From contig NZ_BCWN01000017.1 of NCBI RefSeq assembly GCF_001592225.1, positions 1-64,000 of the forward strand: DNA of 64,000 nucleotides, in the 5' to 3' direction. A program made the position numbers and the translations under genes. The notes below the pieces were generated by a model. That model saw only the letters and a list, made by a program, of their open reading frames with translations. It did no database searches and was not told where the DNA came from. Below are positions 1-10,248 of the stretch, piece after piece. How positions within the stretch are numbered: position 1 is the first letter of the stretch; every line of letters begins with the position of its first letter. This stretch comes from Castellaniella caeni NBRC 101664 (GTDB taxonomy: Bacteria > Pseudomonadota > Gammaproteobacteria > Burkholderiales > Burkholderiaceae_B).

Positions 1-228
1 GCGCGCGCCGGGGCCGCTGGTGGCGGCCAGGCGGGGGCGCAAGCAGCGGGCAGCCGCGCGCCGCGTCTACCCGCGGCCGCCCCTGAAAAAGTGGTCAGCC
101 CCGCCCCGCAGCGGCCCCGCCGCACCGAGCCCAAGGCGGCCGAGCCCAGTTCAACCCGTACCGCCTTGCGCGCCCCGGGCAAGCCGGCCCCGGTGACCGC
201 CGACACGGAAGAGTGGACAGAGTTCTAA
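1..228 (+). CDS. Methyl-accepting chemotaxis protein, C-terminal tail (partial)
   Basis: The first frame is open from base 1 to a TAA at 226-228 and encodes about 75 residues rich in Ala, Pro, Arg and Lys. It ends in EEWTEF-stop. A C-terminal xWxxF pentapeptide on a flexible Ala/Pro-rich tail is the known tether for CheR and CheB on transmembrane chemoreceptors (NWETF in the E. coli receptors). I therefore read it as the tail of an MCP whose signalling domain lies left of the window. Only the tail is visible, so the ligand cannot be guessed. A likely terminator follows at 271-313. Confidence 0.62.
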   Translation, partial: ARAGAAGGGQAGAQAAGSRAPRLPAAAPEKVVSPAPQRPRRTEPKAAEPSSTRTALRAPGKPAPVTADTEEWTEF

Positions 229-270
229 ACCCTTCGTTCCTGGGCGCCGCCAGCGCCCAAGCCCTTCCCC

Positions 271-313
271 AAAGCCCCAATCGCCGGACACCAGCCAGCC
301 TTGGGGCTTTTTC
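271..313 (+). terminator. Rho-independent terminator after the chemoreceptor
   Basis: AAAGCCCCAA at 271-280 pairs with TTGGGGCTTT at 301-310 across a 20-base loop and is followed by a short T run. It lies 43 bases after the chemoreceptor stop and before the next gene's start. Confidence 0.65.
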
Positions 314-408
314 ACGGCACTTGCCCACAGCCCGCATTTCCACCAAGATATCGTCCGCGGCGCCCACCTGCGCGCCACCCAACAAAACCCACATTCTGGA
401 GACCGCGC

Positions 409-1557
409 GTGCGCATTCAACTACTGGCAACCGCCCTGGCCACGGCCCTGCTGGCCCTTCCCGCAAGCAGCTTCGCCCAGGTGAAGATCGGCGTGGTCGC
501 CTCGACCACCGGGCCCACGGCGCTGATCGGCATCCCGCAGAAAAACACTGTACCCTTGCTGCCCACGCAGGCGGGCGATCTCAAGATCGACTACATCACG
601 CTGGATGACGCCAGCGATCCCACGCAAACCGTCACGGCCTTCAAGAAGCTGATCTCCGAAAACCACGTGGACGCCATCATCGGCCCCAGCGGCTCGCCCA
701 ACGCCATGAGCGTGCTGCAGTTCGCCGCCGAATCCGGCACGCCCATGCTGGCCCCCGTGGGGGCGGCCTCGGTGGTACTGCCCATGACCGAGCAGAAAAA
801 GTGGGCCTTCAAGACCACCCAGAACACCGGCATCATCGCCCAGGCGCTGGTGCAGGACATGGTCAAGCGCGGCATCCACACGGTTGGCTTCATCGGCTTC
901 GGCGATGCCTACGGCGACGACTGGTATCAGGTGTTCAGCACCCTGGCCAAGCAAAACGGCATCCAGATCAGCGCCGCCGAACGCTACCAGCGCACCGACA
1001 GCTCGGTCACCGGCCAGACGCTCAAGCTGCTGGCGGCCAAGCCGGACGCCATCCTGGTGGCGGGCACGGGGGCTGCCGCCGCCCTGCCGCAAACCACTCT
1101 GGTGCAACAGGGCTATCACGGGCAGTTCTATCAAACCCACGGGGCCGCGCTGCCCGCCTTCCTGAAGCTGGGCGGCAAAGCCGTGGACGGCACGATCCTG
1201 GCCGCCAGCCTGATGCTGGTGCTGCCCGAAATACCGGACAGCAACCCCTCCAAGCCCATCGCCGAAGACTACATCCAGCGCTATCAGGCCAAGTATGGCG
1301 AGCGCCCGGCCACGTTCGGCGCCAATGTATACGACGCGGGGCTGTTGCTGCAGCACGCCATCCCAGCCGCCGCCCAGGCGGCGCAGCCGGGCACCCCCGC
1401 CTTCCGGGCCGCCTTGCGCGATGCGCTGGAACAGACCCGCGAGCTGGTGGCCACACAGGGCGTGTACAACATGAGCCCGGCCGATCACAGCGGCTTCGAT
1501 CAGCGTGGCCGCGAACTCATCACCGTCAAGAACGGCGCCTGGACACTGCTGAAATAG
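409..1557 (+). CDS. Branched-chain amino acid-type ABC transporter substrate-binding protein
   Basis: Periplasmic binding protein of the LivK / Peripla_BP_6 type, 382 aa, which would deliver an amino acid or other small organic ligand to a Liv-type ABC permease. The GTG start at 409 is preferred over upstream in-frame codons because a GGAG lies just ahead and the protein then begins with a clean signal peptide ending in SSFAQ. The mature protein opens with VKIGVVASTTGPTALIG, typical of this fold, and contains the family-like GPSGSPNAMSVLQFA and GFGDAYGDDWY segments. No permease or ATPase genes are adjacent, so it is an orphan binding protein, as is common in Burkholderiales. The ligand is unknown. 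It converges on the GGDEF-EAL gene only 5 bases away. Confidence 0.85.
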   Translation: MRIQLLATALATALLALPASSFAQVKIGVVASTTGPTALIGIPQKNTVPLLPTQAGDLKIDYITLDDASDPTQTVTAFKKLISENHVDAIIGPSGSPNAMSVLQFAAESGTPMLAPVGAASVVLPMTEQKKWAFKTTQNTGIIAQALVQDMVKRGIHTVGFIGFGDAYGDDWYQVFSTLAKQNGIQISAAERYQRTDSSVTGQTLKLLAAKPDAILVAGTGAAAALPQTTLVQQGYHGQFYQTHGAALPAFLKLGGKAVDGTILAASLMLVLPEIPDSNPSKPIAEDYIQRYQAKYGERPATFGANVYDAGLLLQHAIPAAAQAAQPGTPAFRAALRDALEQTRELVATQGVYNMSPADHSGFDQRGRELITVKNGAWTLLK

Positions 1558-1562
1558 GCCGC

Positions 1563-3812
1563 TCAGGCCGACGCGCCGCGGCCGCCGCCAGCCAGCACGA
1601 CACCCAGGGGGCCGTCGGCGTCCAGCCGCAAATCCAGCGCCTGTGACGCGGGCACGGGCCGGCCCAGCAGATAGCCCTGGATCAGATCGCAGCCCAGGCG
1701 CCGCAAGTGCGCCAGCTGCTGCGGGGTTTCCACCCCCTCGGCCACCACCTCCAGGCCCAGGCCATGGCCCAGGGCGATGATGGCCGTGACGATCGAGACG
1801 TTGCCAGGATTGGTCTCCAGGTCACGGATGAACGACATGTCGATCTTCAGCCGGTGCACCTTCAAGTGCTGCAGGTACGACATGGACGAATAGCCCGTGC
1901 CGAAGTCGTCGATGGACAGGCGCACGCCCAGCCGCCGCAGGGTTTCCAGGGCGGCGATGGCGCGCACCCGATCCACCATCAGGCAGCTTTCGGTGATTTC
2001 CAGTTCCAGGCGCTCGGGGGCCAGGCGGTTGGCCCGCAGTACGGCCTGCACGTTGTCGGCAAAATCTTCGCCGCTGAGCTGCAAGGCGCACAGGTTCACT
2101 GCCACGTAGCCCGGCGAGCGGCCCTGATCGGCCCACTCGCGCAGCTGGCGTCCAACCTCTTGCAGCACCCAGTTGCCCAGCGGCACGATCAACCCGCTTT
2201 CCTCCGCCAGCGAGATGAATTCGCCCGGGGCAACCAGGCCGCGCTGCGGATGCGCCCAGCGCACCAGGGCCTCCAGCCCTGTGACCACCCGTTCGCCCAG
2301 GTGCAGCTGCGGCTGGTAATACACCTGAAACTCCCCTTGTTCGAGCGCGCGGCGCAGCTCGGCTTCCAGCGACAGGCGCGCCTGGGCGCGCTGCATGATC
2401 TCCGGCGAGAAGAAGCGCAGGCTGCCACGGCCATCCTCCTTGGCCTGGTGCAGCGTCGCATCCGCCCGGCTCAGCAGCATTTCAGCCGTCGCGCCATCTT
2501 CCGGGTACAGGGCCACGCCGATGCTGGCGCTGACGTAGACCGGCTGGCCATCGACCTCGAACGGCGCCACCAGGGCATCGAGCAGGCGCTGCGCGGCCAG
2601 ATCCGTGCCATGCCCCCCCGGGCCACGGGCCAGGATCAGGTCAAACTCGTCGCCGCCGACCCGGGCCAGGGTGTCGTGCTCCGCCAGCAGGCCGCGCAAG
2701 CGCTGGGCCACCTGAACCAGCACCCGGTCGCCCTGTCCATGGCCTTGGGTTTCATTGATGGCGGCAAACTTGTCCAGATCCAGACACAACAGGGCGAAGC
2801 GCCCGGCCCCACCCCCGGCCTGCTGGGCGGCATGCGCCAGCAGCTCGGCGAACAGCACCCGGTTGGGCAGGCCGGTGAGCGGATCGCGCTGGGTCAGCAT
2901 CCGGTATTTTTCTTCGCTCAGCCGCAGCATGGCCGTACGCTGCGCCACCAGGTCTTCGAGAAAGCGGCGCAGGTGCGCGAGTTCGAGGTGGGCTCGCACC
3001 CGGGCGCGCACCTCCTGGATGTCGAACGGCTTGGTGACGTAGTCCGCGGCCCCCAGGGCAAAGCCCCGCAGCTTGTCCTGCGTATCGTCGGCCACGGTGA
3101 CGAACATGACCGGCAGGTGCCGCCCCGACGGGGCGGCCTTGATGCGTCGGCAGACCTCGTAGCCATCCATGTCCGGCATCATCACGTCCAGCAGCACCAA
3201 GTCGGGCGGCGTCGGCCCCTGGACGATTTCCAGCGCCCGGGCGCCGTCGCTGGCCACCAGGATGCGGAACTCGTCGCGCAGGGCCGCCAGCAGTTCGTGG
3301 ATGTTCTCGGGCACGTCATCGACCACCAGCAGCGTCGCCGCGGGTGCCGCCTGCGCCTGGGGCAGGATGTCGAACGCCGTCGGCATGCGCCGGTAGCGGG
3401 CCAGTTCGAGCTGATTGCGCACGCGGGCCTTGAACAGCTCGGGGTCGATGGGCTTGGTGACGTAGTCCGCCGCGCCCATCAGCAGGCCACGCGCGGCGTC
3501 CGCCGCCCCGGTCAGCGCCGTCACGAAAATGACGGGAATGCCGGCGGTCGAGGCGTCCTGCTTCAAGGCGGCCAGCACGGCGTAGCCATCCATGTCCGGC
3601 ATCTGGATGTCGAGCAGGATCAGGTCGGGATGCGGCGCGCGGCGCGCCATCTCGATGGCCTTGCGCCCGCTGGTGGCCGCCGCAATGGCATAGTCGCCCC
3701 GAAACACGCCCACCAGCGTATGCAGATTGGCGGCGGCGTCATCGACGATCAGCAGCCGGGGGCGGCCGTCCATGCCCGGTGGCACGGGCGGCAGGCAAGC
3801 GGGCGGGTTCAT
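1563..3812 (-). CDS. Double-receiver GGDEF-EAL cyclic-di-GMP protein
   Basis: Cytoplasmic response-regulator protein of 749 aa. Two receiver domains (about 18-135 and 155-272) both keep the phospho-acceptor motif ([11 protein letters not shown] and [11 protein letters not shown]) and the TKP lysine. A GGDEF domain follows (about 305-470) with an intact VGGDEF signature, but the upstream RxxD inhibitory-site position reads AEHD, so product inhibition is probably absent. The EAL domain (about 480-735) has [23 protein letters not shown] and VVAEGVET, so phosphodiesterase activity is plausible. The start overlaps the stop of the upstream hybrid kinase gene by 4 bases, which implies co-translation and makes the kinase the likely phosphodonor. 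Net cyclase versus phosphodiesterase output cannot be told from sequence. Confidence 0.93.
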   Translation of the reverse strand: MNPPACLPPVPPGMDGRPRLLIVDDAAANLHTLVGVFRGDYAIAAATSGRKAIEMARRAPHPDLILLDIQMPDMDGYAVLAALKQDASTAGIPVIFVTALTGAADAARGLLMGAADYVTKPIDPELFKARVRNQLELARYRRMPTAFDILPQAQAAPAATLLVVDDVPENIHELLAALRDEFRILVASDGARALEIVQGPTPPDLVLLDVMMPDMDGYEVCRRIKAAPSGRHLPVMFVTVADDTQDKLRGFALGAADYVTKPFDIQEVRARVRAHLELAHLRRFLEDLVAQRTAMLRLSEEKYRMLTQRDPLTGLPNRVLFAELLAHAAQQAGGGAGRFALLCLDLDKFAAINETQGHGQGDRVLVQVAQRLRGLLAEHDTLARVGGDEFDLILARGPGGHGTDLAAQRLLDALVAPFEVDGQPVYVSASIGVALYPEDGATAEMLLSRADATLHQAKEDGRGSLRFFSPEIMQRAQARLSLEAELRRALEQGEFQVYYQPQLHLGERVVTGLEALVRWAHPQRGLVAPGEFISLAEESGLIVPLGNWVLQEVGRQLREWADQGRSPGYVAVNLCALQLSGEDFADNVQAVLRANRLAPERLELEITESCLMVDRVRAIAALETLRRLGVRLSIDDFGTGYSSMSYLQHLKVHRLKIDMSFIRDLETNPGNVSIVTAIIALGHGLGLEVVAEGVETPQQLAHLRRLGCDLIQGYLLGRPVPASQALDLRLDADGPLGVVLAGGGRGASA

Positions 3813-6800
3813 TGCGTACCCTCCGCCCGGGCCGCCAGCGCATCCATGCGGGCCAGGGCCGCATCCAGGTCGAACTGGTCGATGAGCGCATCGATCTCCT
3901 GGGCGCCCGCCTGCAGCGGCGTGCCCGCCACCCCGCGACGCAATTCGCCCAATACCGCCTCGGCAGCCCCCAGATCGGATTCGACCGCCTGCCGCAGGCG
4001 CTCGAGCACATCTCGCAGCGCATCGGGCGCCAGCCGGGACGCGGGTGCCGACGCGGGGGCCTGCTCGGCGGGCAAGGTCTCGATATCGGCCAGCACGCCC
4101 CGCAGCAGGGCTTGCGCCTGATCCAGCAGCGCGGCTTCGGGCGGCTGCCCCTGCTTGAGCCGGGCATCGATTTCCGACACGCAGGCAAACAGCGCGCGGG
4201 CGCCGATATTGCCGGCCACGCCCTTGAGCATGTGGCAGTGCGCCTCGGCCTGCCGCAGCGGCGCGCGCGCCAGCAGTTCGCGCAATTCGGTCACGGCCCC
4301 GCCATACTGCGCCTGAAAGCGCCGCAGCTGCCTGCGGTAGGCGTCGGCCCGTCCGCCGATGCGGCGCACGCCGTCGGCGGCGTCCAGCTGCGTCATGGCC
4401 CGCAGCGCGGCGGGCAGACCCGCGTCGGTCTCGCCCGTTGCGGGCGGCGCCGCGGCGGCGGCCCGGCCCCCTGGCACCGTCACCCAGCGCATGAGCGTCG
4501 CCAGCAGGTGATCCGGGTCGATCGGCTTGGTCACGTGATCGTTCATGCCGGCCTCCTGGCTGGCCTGCGCATCAGAGGCCATCGCCAGCGCCGTCATGGC
4601 GATGATGGGCAACTGAGCCAGGCGCGCCTCGCCCGGTGCCTGGCCCAGGCGCCGGATGCGCCGCACCGCCTGCAGGCCGTCCATGATGGGCATCTGGATG
4701 TCCATCAGCACCGCGTCGTAGTGCTTGCGCTGCACCCGATCCACGGCTTCCCGTCCGTCCACGGCCTCGTCCACGACGATTCCCTCGCTGCGCAGCAGCT
4801 CGACGGCGAACTCGCGGTTGATGTCGTTGTCTTCGACCAGCAGGATGCGGGCGCCCGCCAGCCCCGTGTCGCCGGCCAGCCGCCCCGGCGCGGGCGTCTC
4901 CGTGTCCGTGTCGGGCATCAGGCGGCCCCGGCCCAGCACCGACAGCATCGTGTCGAGCAGCGAGGACGGCGACACCGGCTTGATCAGGAAGCCGTCCATG
5001 CCCGCCTGCGAGGCGCGGCGCATGACGTCCTCGCTGCCGTAGGCCGTCACCATCACGATCTTGGGCTGGTGTGCGATGGCGGTATCGGCCTGGATGCGCC
5101 CGGCCACTTCGTCGCCGTTCATGCCGGGCATGCGCCAGTCCATGAGCACCAGATCGAAGGGCTGACCACTGGCCTGCCGCAGCATGGTCAGGGCCTGCGC
5201 CCCGTGGCTGGCGGTGCTGACGTCCAGCTGGAAGAAGCGCAGCATCTCGGACAGGATTTCCAGCGACACCGGATTGTCGTCCACGACCAGCACCCGCCAG
5301 CCCTGCAGCCGTGAACCGATACGCGCCAGCAATTGGCGCTGCTGATCTTGCGCCTGCTGCGCCACGGCCAGCCGCACGCTGAAGCACATGGTCGTCCCCT
5401 GCCCCGGCAGGGAGGATTCCACCCACAGGCGCCCGCCCATGAGCTCGACCAGGCTGCGGCAGATCGCCAGGCCCAGCCCCGTGCCGCCATAGCGGCGCGT
5501 CATCGACTGATCAGCCTGGGTGAACTTCTGGAACAGCAACCGCACCTGATCGGGCGTCATGCCGATGCCGCTGTCGCGCACACAGACCCGGATCGTGACG
5601 CTGTCGGCGGTCTGCTCCTGGCACAGCAAAGACAGTTCGACTTCGCCCTGCTCGGTGAATTTGACCGCATTGCCGCACAGATTGAGCAGCACCTGGCCCA
5701 GCCGCAGCGGATCGCCCAGCAGCACGGTGGGGATGGCGGGGTCGTGCCGGATCAGGAATTCGACCCCCTTGGCCTCGGCCTGCAGGCCCACCGCATCGAC
5801 CAGCCGCTCCAGCACGGTTTCCAGTTCGAACTCGACGCGCTCGACCGCCAGCTTGCCGGCCTCGAGTTTGGAAAAATCCAGCACGTCGTTGATGATGCCC
5901 AGCAGCGACTGCGCCGCGCCCTGCGCCTTGACCAGCCGGTTGCGCAGGCTGACCGACATGTCGTCCTTGAGCGCCAGGTACAGCATGCCCAGGATGGCGT
6001 TCATCGGCGTGCGGATTTCGTGGCTCATGGTGGCCAGGAAGTCGGACTTCACGCGCGTGGCATGCTCGGCGGTTTCCTTGGCCTGGCGCAGCTCTTGTGT
6101 GCGGGTCGCCACCTTCGATTCCAGCGTCTGGTTCAGCTCTTCGAGCGCGCACATCGACGCCGACAGGCGCCGGCGGCTGTCGCGCAGGGCGTCCACCAAT
6201 TCGCCCAGCTCGTCGGCATAGGGGTACGACAGCGGCATGGCCTGCGCGTCGTCGCCATCGAAGCGCCAGCTCTTGACGGTGGCGGCGACCGCCGCCAGCG
6301 TCTTCGAGAGCCGGCTGCGGATCGCCCAGACGAAGAGCAGCCACAAAATACCGCTGAGAATGAGGGAATTCAGCAGCACGACCATGAAGCCGTACTTGAT
6401 GCGATCCCAGATGACAGAGGGATCCGTGTAGAGATCGAGCGTGCCGATCGCCCGTGGTTCGCCGTCGCCAGCGAGGTGGCGCAGCGGCACGGTCACGGCA
6501 TCGCCGCTGACGAACAGGCTGGATTGCCGCACATCGGCCGACGCGTGCGGCCAGTCGTGTTCAGCCAGCATCTCGCCATCCGAGGACACGACCCGCAGGC
6601 CGCTGATGATGGCGTTCTGGCGCACGCTGGCCAGGGCCTTGAGCAGCTGGCCACGGTCGAGTTCCCAGACGGCATCGGCCACGGTCGGCGCGATGGTACG
6701 GCCCAGCGAGGCCAGGTCGCCGGACACCGCCCGGCTGATGCTGACGTATTGGATGCTCAGCTGCACGGCCACCATGCCGATGGTAGCCAGCAGATACCAG

Positions 6801-6850
6801 GGCAACATGGAACGCAGCAGGCGCCGGGACAGGGTGGAGGGAGTCTTCAT
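3809..6850 (-). CDS. Hybrid sensor histidine kinase with two receivers and an Hpt domain
   Basis: Inner-membrane hybrid kinase of 1013 aa with BarA/TorS-like architecture. It has TM1 near residues 13-33, a periplasmic sensor region, TM2 near 150-175, a HAMP-like linker, a short coiled coil, and a HisKA domain with [18 protein letters not shown] carrying the phospho-His. The HATPase has [17 protein letters not shown] and GTGLGLAI. Two receivers follow ([14 protein letters not shown] with [11 protein letters not shown], and [13 protein letters not shown] with [11 protein letters not shown]), then an Hpt domain with [13 protein letters not shown]. It supports an internal His-Asp-His relay ending on the Hpt histidine, from which the downstream double-receiver GGDEF-EAL protein could be phosphorylated. 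It sits 13 bases after a periplasmic binding-like gene that may supply its input. Confidence 0.94.
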   Translation of the reverse strand: MKTPSTLSRRLLRSMLPWYLLATIGMVAVQLSIQYVSISRAVSGDLASLGRTIAPTVADAVWELDRGQLLKALASVRQNAIISGLRVVSSDGEMLAEHDWPHASADVRQSSLFVSGDAVTVPLRHLAGDGEPRAIGTLDLYTDPSVIWDRIKYGFMVVLLNSLILSGILWLLFVWAIRSRLSKTLAAVAATVKSWRFDGDDAQAMPLSYPYADELGELVDALRDSRRRLSASMCALEELNQTLESKVATRTQELRQAKETAEHATRVKSDFLATMSHEIRTPMNAILGMLYLALKDDMSVSLRNRLVKAQGAAQSLLGIINDVLDFSKLEAGKLAVERVEFELETVLERLVDAVGLQAEAKGVEFLIRHDPAIPTVLLGDPLRLGQVLLNLCGNAVKFTEQGEVELSLLCQEQTADSVTIRVCVRDSGIGMTPDQVRLLFQKFTQADQSMTRRYGGTGLGLAICRSLVELMGGRLWVESSLPGQGTTMCFSVRLAVAQQAQDQQRQLLARIGSRLQGWRVLVVDDNPVSLEILSEMLRFFQLDVSTASHGAQALTMLRQASGQPFDLVLMDWRMPGMNGDEVAGRIQADTAIAHQPKIVMVTAYGSEDVMRRASQAGMDGFLIKPVSPSSLLDTMLSVLGRGRLMPDTDTETPAPGRLAGDTGLAGARILLVEDNDINREFAVELLRSEGIVVDEAVDGREAVDRVQRKHYDAVLMDIQMPIMDGLQAVRRIRRLGQAPGEARLAQLPIIAMTALAMASDAQASQEAGMNDHVTKPIDPDHLLATLMRWVTVPGGRAAAAAPPATGETDAGLPAALRAMTQLDAADGVRRIGGRADAYRRQLRRFQAQYGGAVTELRELLARAPLRQAEAHCHMLKGVAGNIGARALFACVSEIDARLKQGQPPEAALLDQAQALLRGVLADIETLPAEQAPASAPASRLAPDALRDVLERLRQAVESDLGAAEAVLGELRRGVAGTPLQAGAQEIDALIDQFDLDAALARMDALAARAEGTQ

Positions 6851-6863
6851 TCATGCTTCCGCA

Positions 6864-7742
6864 TCAGGGCCACCACCATCGGGTATCGATGGCCGCCGTA
6901 CCAGGGGGCAGCAGGGGGTTGTCCAGGCGGATGACCCGGCGCGTGGCGTGCTTCATGTCTTCGATCATCGTGGCGTGATAGGCCTGGAACAGCCGCTGGA
7001 ACGAGCCATCGGCCAGCGCGCCCTTCAGCCCGCGCTCGATCTGCCCGGCCAGCCGCACGTCGTTGCGCCGCACCCAGAAATAGATGGGGTACGGGAAAAA
7101 CAGGGCGCGGGTCTTTTCGAGCGCCAGCTGGGGGTAGGCCAGCCGCCGGGCGGCGAGTTCGATGCCGGCCTCGCCCACCCCGCGGGGCATGGCATCGAAG
7201 CGGTGTGCGGCCAGCATGGGGAAGAGACGGTCGTAGTCGGTCGATGTGACGACCGTATAGCCATTGGCCCGCATGACGGGCACGTCCGCCCACTGGCTGC
7301 CCAGGCCGAACGTCAGCTGCGTGCGAAAGGCCTCATCGTCCATGTGTGCGATGCGATCCTGGTCGTCGGCGGAAATCAGGAACACCCGGTAACCGACGAT
7401 ACCGCGAGAAATGTCGATCTTGATGGGCCGCATGGCCGCTTCGCGCTCGCTGGTGGTGCCCAGCGCGATGACGTCGATGACGCCGTCCCGCAGCAGGTGG
7501 ATGCCCCGGTTTTGCGTGACGTCTTCTTCGTAAGGCCGCAGGTCGAGCGCCACCCCTTCGGTCTTGCGCACGTAATCCAGCGCCAGCCCCAGTACCTTCC
7601 AGCGATATTCGTAGATGGGGCCAACTGGAAAATACGTCAGGGTGCGGCTGGTGGCCTGCGCGGCGGCACCCGCCAGCCACAGGCAGGCGGCCAGGACAAC
7701 CGCCAGCACCCTGCGCCCCGCTCGCTGGTTCAAATACCGCAC
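6864..7742 (-). CDS. Periplasmic solute-binding-like (type 2 PBP) protein, probable sensor partner
   Basis: 292 aa with a signal peptide ending near GAAAQATS and a body resembling bacterial extracellular solute-binding family 3 proteins (YEYRWKVLGLALDYV near the N terminus, then a hinge and lobe pattern). The GTG start at 7742 is supported by GGAGG about 8 bases upstream. It is the first gene of a minus-strand operon with the hybrid kinase and the GGDEF-EAL protein. Because no transport genes accompany it, I infer that it binds a ligand and modulates the kinase rather than feeding a transporter. The ligand is unknown. Confidence 0.75.
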   Translation of the reverse strand: MRYLNQRAGRRVLAVVLAACLWLAGAAAQATSRTLTYFPVGPIYEYRWKVLGLALDYVRKTEGVALDLRPYEEDVTQNRGIHLLRDGVIDVIALGTTSEREAAMRPIKIDISRGIVGYRVFLISADDQDRIAHMDDEAFRTQLTFGLGSQWADVPVMRANGYTVVTSTDYDRLFPMLAAHRFDAMPRGVGEAGIELAARRLAYPQLALEKTRALFFPYPIYFWVRRNDVRLAGQIERGLKGALADGSFQRLFQAYHATMIEDMKHATRRVIRLDNPLLPPGTAAIDTRWWWP

Positions 7743-8060
7743 AGTGCATCCTCCCGCCAGCCGCGGCCGGGCGCCAGCAATGCAGGCGCCGAATCAGGCA
7801 ATACCCCTACAAACAGGAAGGGATATTGGCCGTACCGACTGACGCTGTCATCCCCCACCGACCCTCGGACTTCGACTTGTTTCTCTATGAAGAAATCATT
7901 CTAGCCGCAACCCGGGATATTTCAAGCCTGAAACACATCGGAACAAATTGTGAATGCGAGCCGATCCCTGTGGATCGGGGGCTCCCCCACGTCGCGGCTG
8001 GTACGCCGCTCCGATTCGCCAGGCGCGGATCAGTCCGCAGGGACTGATCCGATCGGGGGC
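7743..8060. other. Intergenic region with short inverted and direct repeats
   Basis: 318 bases with no credible gene. The left part (about 7790-7960) is AT-richer and presumably carries the promoter of the minus-strand signalling operon. The right part holds GATCC-CTGT-GGATC near 7964-7978, two copies of GATCGGGGGCTC (near 7974 and 8051), and the perfect inverted repeat at 8026-8051 listed separately. Confidence 0.5.
8026..8051. repeat. Perfect 11-bp inverted repeat downstream of dsbC
   Basis: CGGATCAGTCC at 8026-8036 and GGACTGATCCG at 8041-8051 form a perfect stem with a GCAG loop. It lies 10 bases beyond the stop of the minus-strand dsbC gene. No T run follows on either strand, so it is either a 3-prime stability or Rho-associated structure or a REP-like unit rather than a standard intrinsic terminator. 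Confidence 0.6.
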
Positions 8061-8903
8061 TCATCCATGCTGTTCGTCGAATTTTTTCTTCAGGGCGTCG
8101 AGCGGCAGGGCGCCGCTGACGCGGCTGCCGTCGGCAAAGAACAGCGCGGGCGTGCCCTGCACATTGAGCTTGCGGCCCAGTTCGAGGTTCTTTTCAAGCG
8201 GCGTGGCGCACTCGGCCTTGGGCGGTAATTCGCCCTTCAGCATCCAGTCTTTCCAGGCCTGGGCCGGATTGGCGGCACACCAGATGTCGCGCGCCTTGGT
8301 GCTGGAATCCGCCGCCAGAATCGGGAAGAGGAAGGTGTAGACCGTGGTGTTGTCGATACCTTCGAGAGTCTTGTGCAGCTGCTTGCAGTAACCGCAATTG
8401 GGGTCTTCGAACACGGCGACCTTGCGCGCCCCGGTGCCCTTCACCTGCCGGATGGCCTGGTCGAGCGGCAGGCTGTCGAAGGCCACGCGTTGCAAGACTT
8501 CAAGGTGCTCGGCGGTCAGATCGCGCCGGGCCTTGGCATCGATGAGCGAGCCCTGCAGCACGTAATCGACCTTGGCGTCGGTGTAGAGCAGATCCATGCC
8601 CACCTGCACCTCGTAGAGGCCGCCCATGGGCGTGACGCGCACCGCATCGACCCGGATGCCGGGAAAGCGCTGTTCGAAGGCCTGGGCGATGGCCTGCTGC
8701 TGCGCCGTGTCCGTCGGCGCCGTGGAGACGACCGTGTCGTCGGCCCGTGTGCTGGAAGCCCCCGGCACGGTGCTGACGACCACGTCCGAGGCGGGGTGGC
8801 TGGCGGGGGCGGTGCTCGTGAGCGAATCACCCGCGGGCTGCGCAAAGGCCGACACGCCAACGCTCAACAAACCCGCGGCCAGGCAAAGAGAATAATGGTT
8901 CAT
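8061..8903 (-). CDS. dsbC: Thiol:disulfide interchange protein DsbC
   Basis: Periplasmic disulfide isomerase of the DsbC/DsbG family, 280 aa from the ATG at 8903. That start follows a GAGG and gives a normal signal peptide ending SAFAQ; an upstream in-frame start would add 13 residues that spoil it. An N-terminal dimerisation domain leads into a thioredoxin-like domain with VFEDPNCGYCKQLHKTL, where CGYC is the active-site pair. The cis-Pro loop is QGTPALFFADG, and a second Cys pair (IWCAAN and AECATP) matches DsbC. The insert after the signal peptide (about 20-60) is Ser/Thr/Ala-rich and longer than usual. The gene follows the UbiH-family gene by 45 bases in the same direction. Confidence 0.93.
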   Translation of the reverse strand: MNHYSLCLAAGLLSVGVSAFAQPAGDSLTSTAPASHPASDVVVSTVPGASSTRADDTVVSTAPTDTAQQQAIAQAFEQRFPGIRVDAVRVTPMGGLYEVQVGMDLLYTDAKVDYVLQGSLIDAKARRDLTAEHLEVLQRVAFDSLPLDQAIRQVKGTGARKVAVFEDPNCGYCKQLHKTLEGIDNTTVYTFLFPILAADSSTKARDIWCAANPAQAWKDWMLKGELPPKAECATPLEKNLELGRKLNVQGTPALFFADGSRVSGALPLDALKKKFDEQHG

Positions 8904-8948
8904 GAAAACCTCGAAAACAGGGCCTGCCGCACGGCAAGCCACAAATGA

Positions 8949-10133
8949 TTACTGCCCCATGGCCGCGCGAATCAGCTGCCGCTTGATGAACGGCAGCTGA
9001 TCGACCAGGCTCATGCCCTGGTTGCGCGCCCAAGCCAGCGGCATGCACGACGTGCCAAAGAGCCGGTGCAGGCCGTGCGTGACCAGCCCCATGGCCAGCA
9101 CGGGCTCGGCCCGGCGGCGGCGATAGCGCGCCAGCAGGCGCGCCTCGCCCAGGTGCTGCTGGGGCGCGCGCGCCGTCAGCACCTGGATGAGCGTCTGCAC
9201 GTCGCCCAGGCCCAGGTTGAGCCCCTGCCCGGCCAGCGGATGCACGCGGTGCGCGGCGTCGCCCACCAACGCCACCCCGGGCGCCATCATGGCGCTGCGT
9301 TCGAGCGTCAGGGCAAAGCCCTGGGGGCGGGTGCGCAGGCCCAGGCGCCCCAGTCGGCCTTGCGTGATGGCCGCCGCCTGCGCTGCGAAATAGGCCTGCT
9401 GGGCCTCGGGCGGCTGCGCCAGCCAGGCCTGGGCCTGTCCCTCGGGCATCGACCACACCAACGAGGCCTGCGCCCCCTGGGCGGTGTCCGGCATGGGCAG
9501 CACGGCCAGGACGCTGTCGCCCGTGAACCACTGATAGGCCCGCTGCTGGTGCGGCCGTTCGATATCCAGGTGCGCGACCACGCCCATGTCGCCATACGGG
9601 GTGTATTCGTGCGGGATGCGCGCCGCCACCCGGACGGGCGAGCGCGCGCCGTCGGCCCCCACCAGCAGGCTGGCGGACAGCTGCCGCCCTTGGGCCGTAT
9701 CCACCTGCACGCCCCGCGCCTGCGGGGTCAGGCCGACAAATTTGTCTTCGTGCCAGGCGATGCCCATCACCTGCGCGGCCTGCTGCAAGGCGCGCTCGAT
9801 CTCGCCGGATTCGACGATCCAGGCCAGCGATTCGCGCGCATCCTGCCAGGCCGACAGGTCGAGCAGCCCGTCGGCATCGCCGTGGATTTCCATGGCCTCG
9901 ACGGCGGTGATGCGCCGCGCCTCGATCAGGCGCCACGCGCCCAGCCGGTCGAGCAGGGCACGGCTGGATTCGGAAATGGCATAGACGCGCGGATGGTAGT
10001 CGTCGGCGGCCCGCACGGGAGGCGTCTGGCGCGGCCCCAGCAAAGCCACCGGCAAACCGGCGCGCGACAGGCCCAGGGCGCAGGCCAGGCCGGCGATGCC
10101 GGTGCCGCAAACGAGAATGGATTCTTGCTTCAT
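8949..10133 (-). CDS. UbiH/UbiF/COQ6-family FAD-dependent hydroxylase
   Basis: Flavoprotein monooxygenase, 394 aa from the ATG at 10133. The start was chosen because the FAD-binding beta-strand begins at once (SILVCGTGIAGLACALGLSRAG). The second FAD motif reads VALVGDAAHRVHPLAGQGLNLGLGD, the GD-x6-P signature of ubiquinone-biosynthesis hydroxylases. Members oxidise the aromatic ring of the ubiquinone precursor at the membrane. Which ring position this one acts on (UbiH, UbiI or UbiF-like) cannot be fixed from sequence alone. It probably shares a transcript with dsbC. Confidence 0.9.
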   Translation of the reverse strand: MKQESILVCGTGIAGLACALGLSRAGLPVALLGPRQTPPVRAADDYHPRVYAISESSRALLDRLGAWRLIEARRITAVEAMEIHGDADGLLDLSAWQDARESLAWIVESGEIERALQQAAQVMGIAWHEDKFVGLTPQARGVQVDTAQGRQLSASLLVGADGARSPVRVAARIPHEYTPYGDMGVVAHLDIERPHQQRAYQWFTGDSVLAVLPMPDTAQGAQASLVWSMPEGQAQAWLAQPPEAQQAYFAAQAAAITQGRLGRLGLRTRPQGFALTLERSAMMAPGVALVGDAAHRVHPLAGQGLNLGLGDVQTLIQVLTARAPQQHLGEARLLARYRRRRAEPVLAMGLVTHGLHRLFGTSCMPLAWARNQGMSLVDQLPFIKRQLIRAAMGQ

Positions 10134-10248
10134 GATGTCAGCATGGTACAGGGCCTGCGCGCAGCGGGACATGATCTGGCGCAGACCGCAAGGGTTAATG
10201 GCCGGGCGGGCTGGACACGCACCGAGCACCCGCGCGCCCGGCAGGCGT

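Noticed and set aside
1707-4121. Long open frame opposite the GGDEF-EAL and kinase genes, plus similar long antisense frames throughout
   Set aside because: High GC content leaves antisense frames open; the translations are His/Gln/Arg-rich without domains, while the opposite strand encodes clear families.
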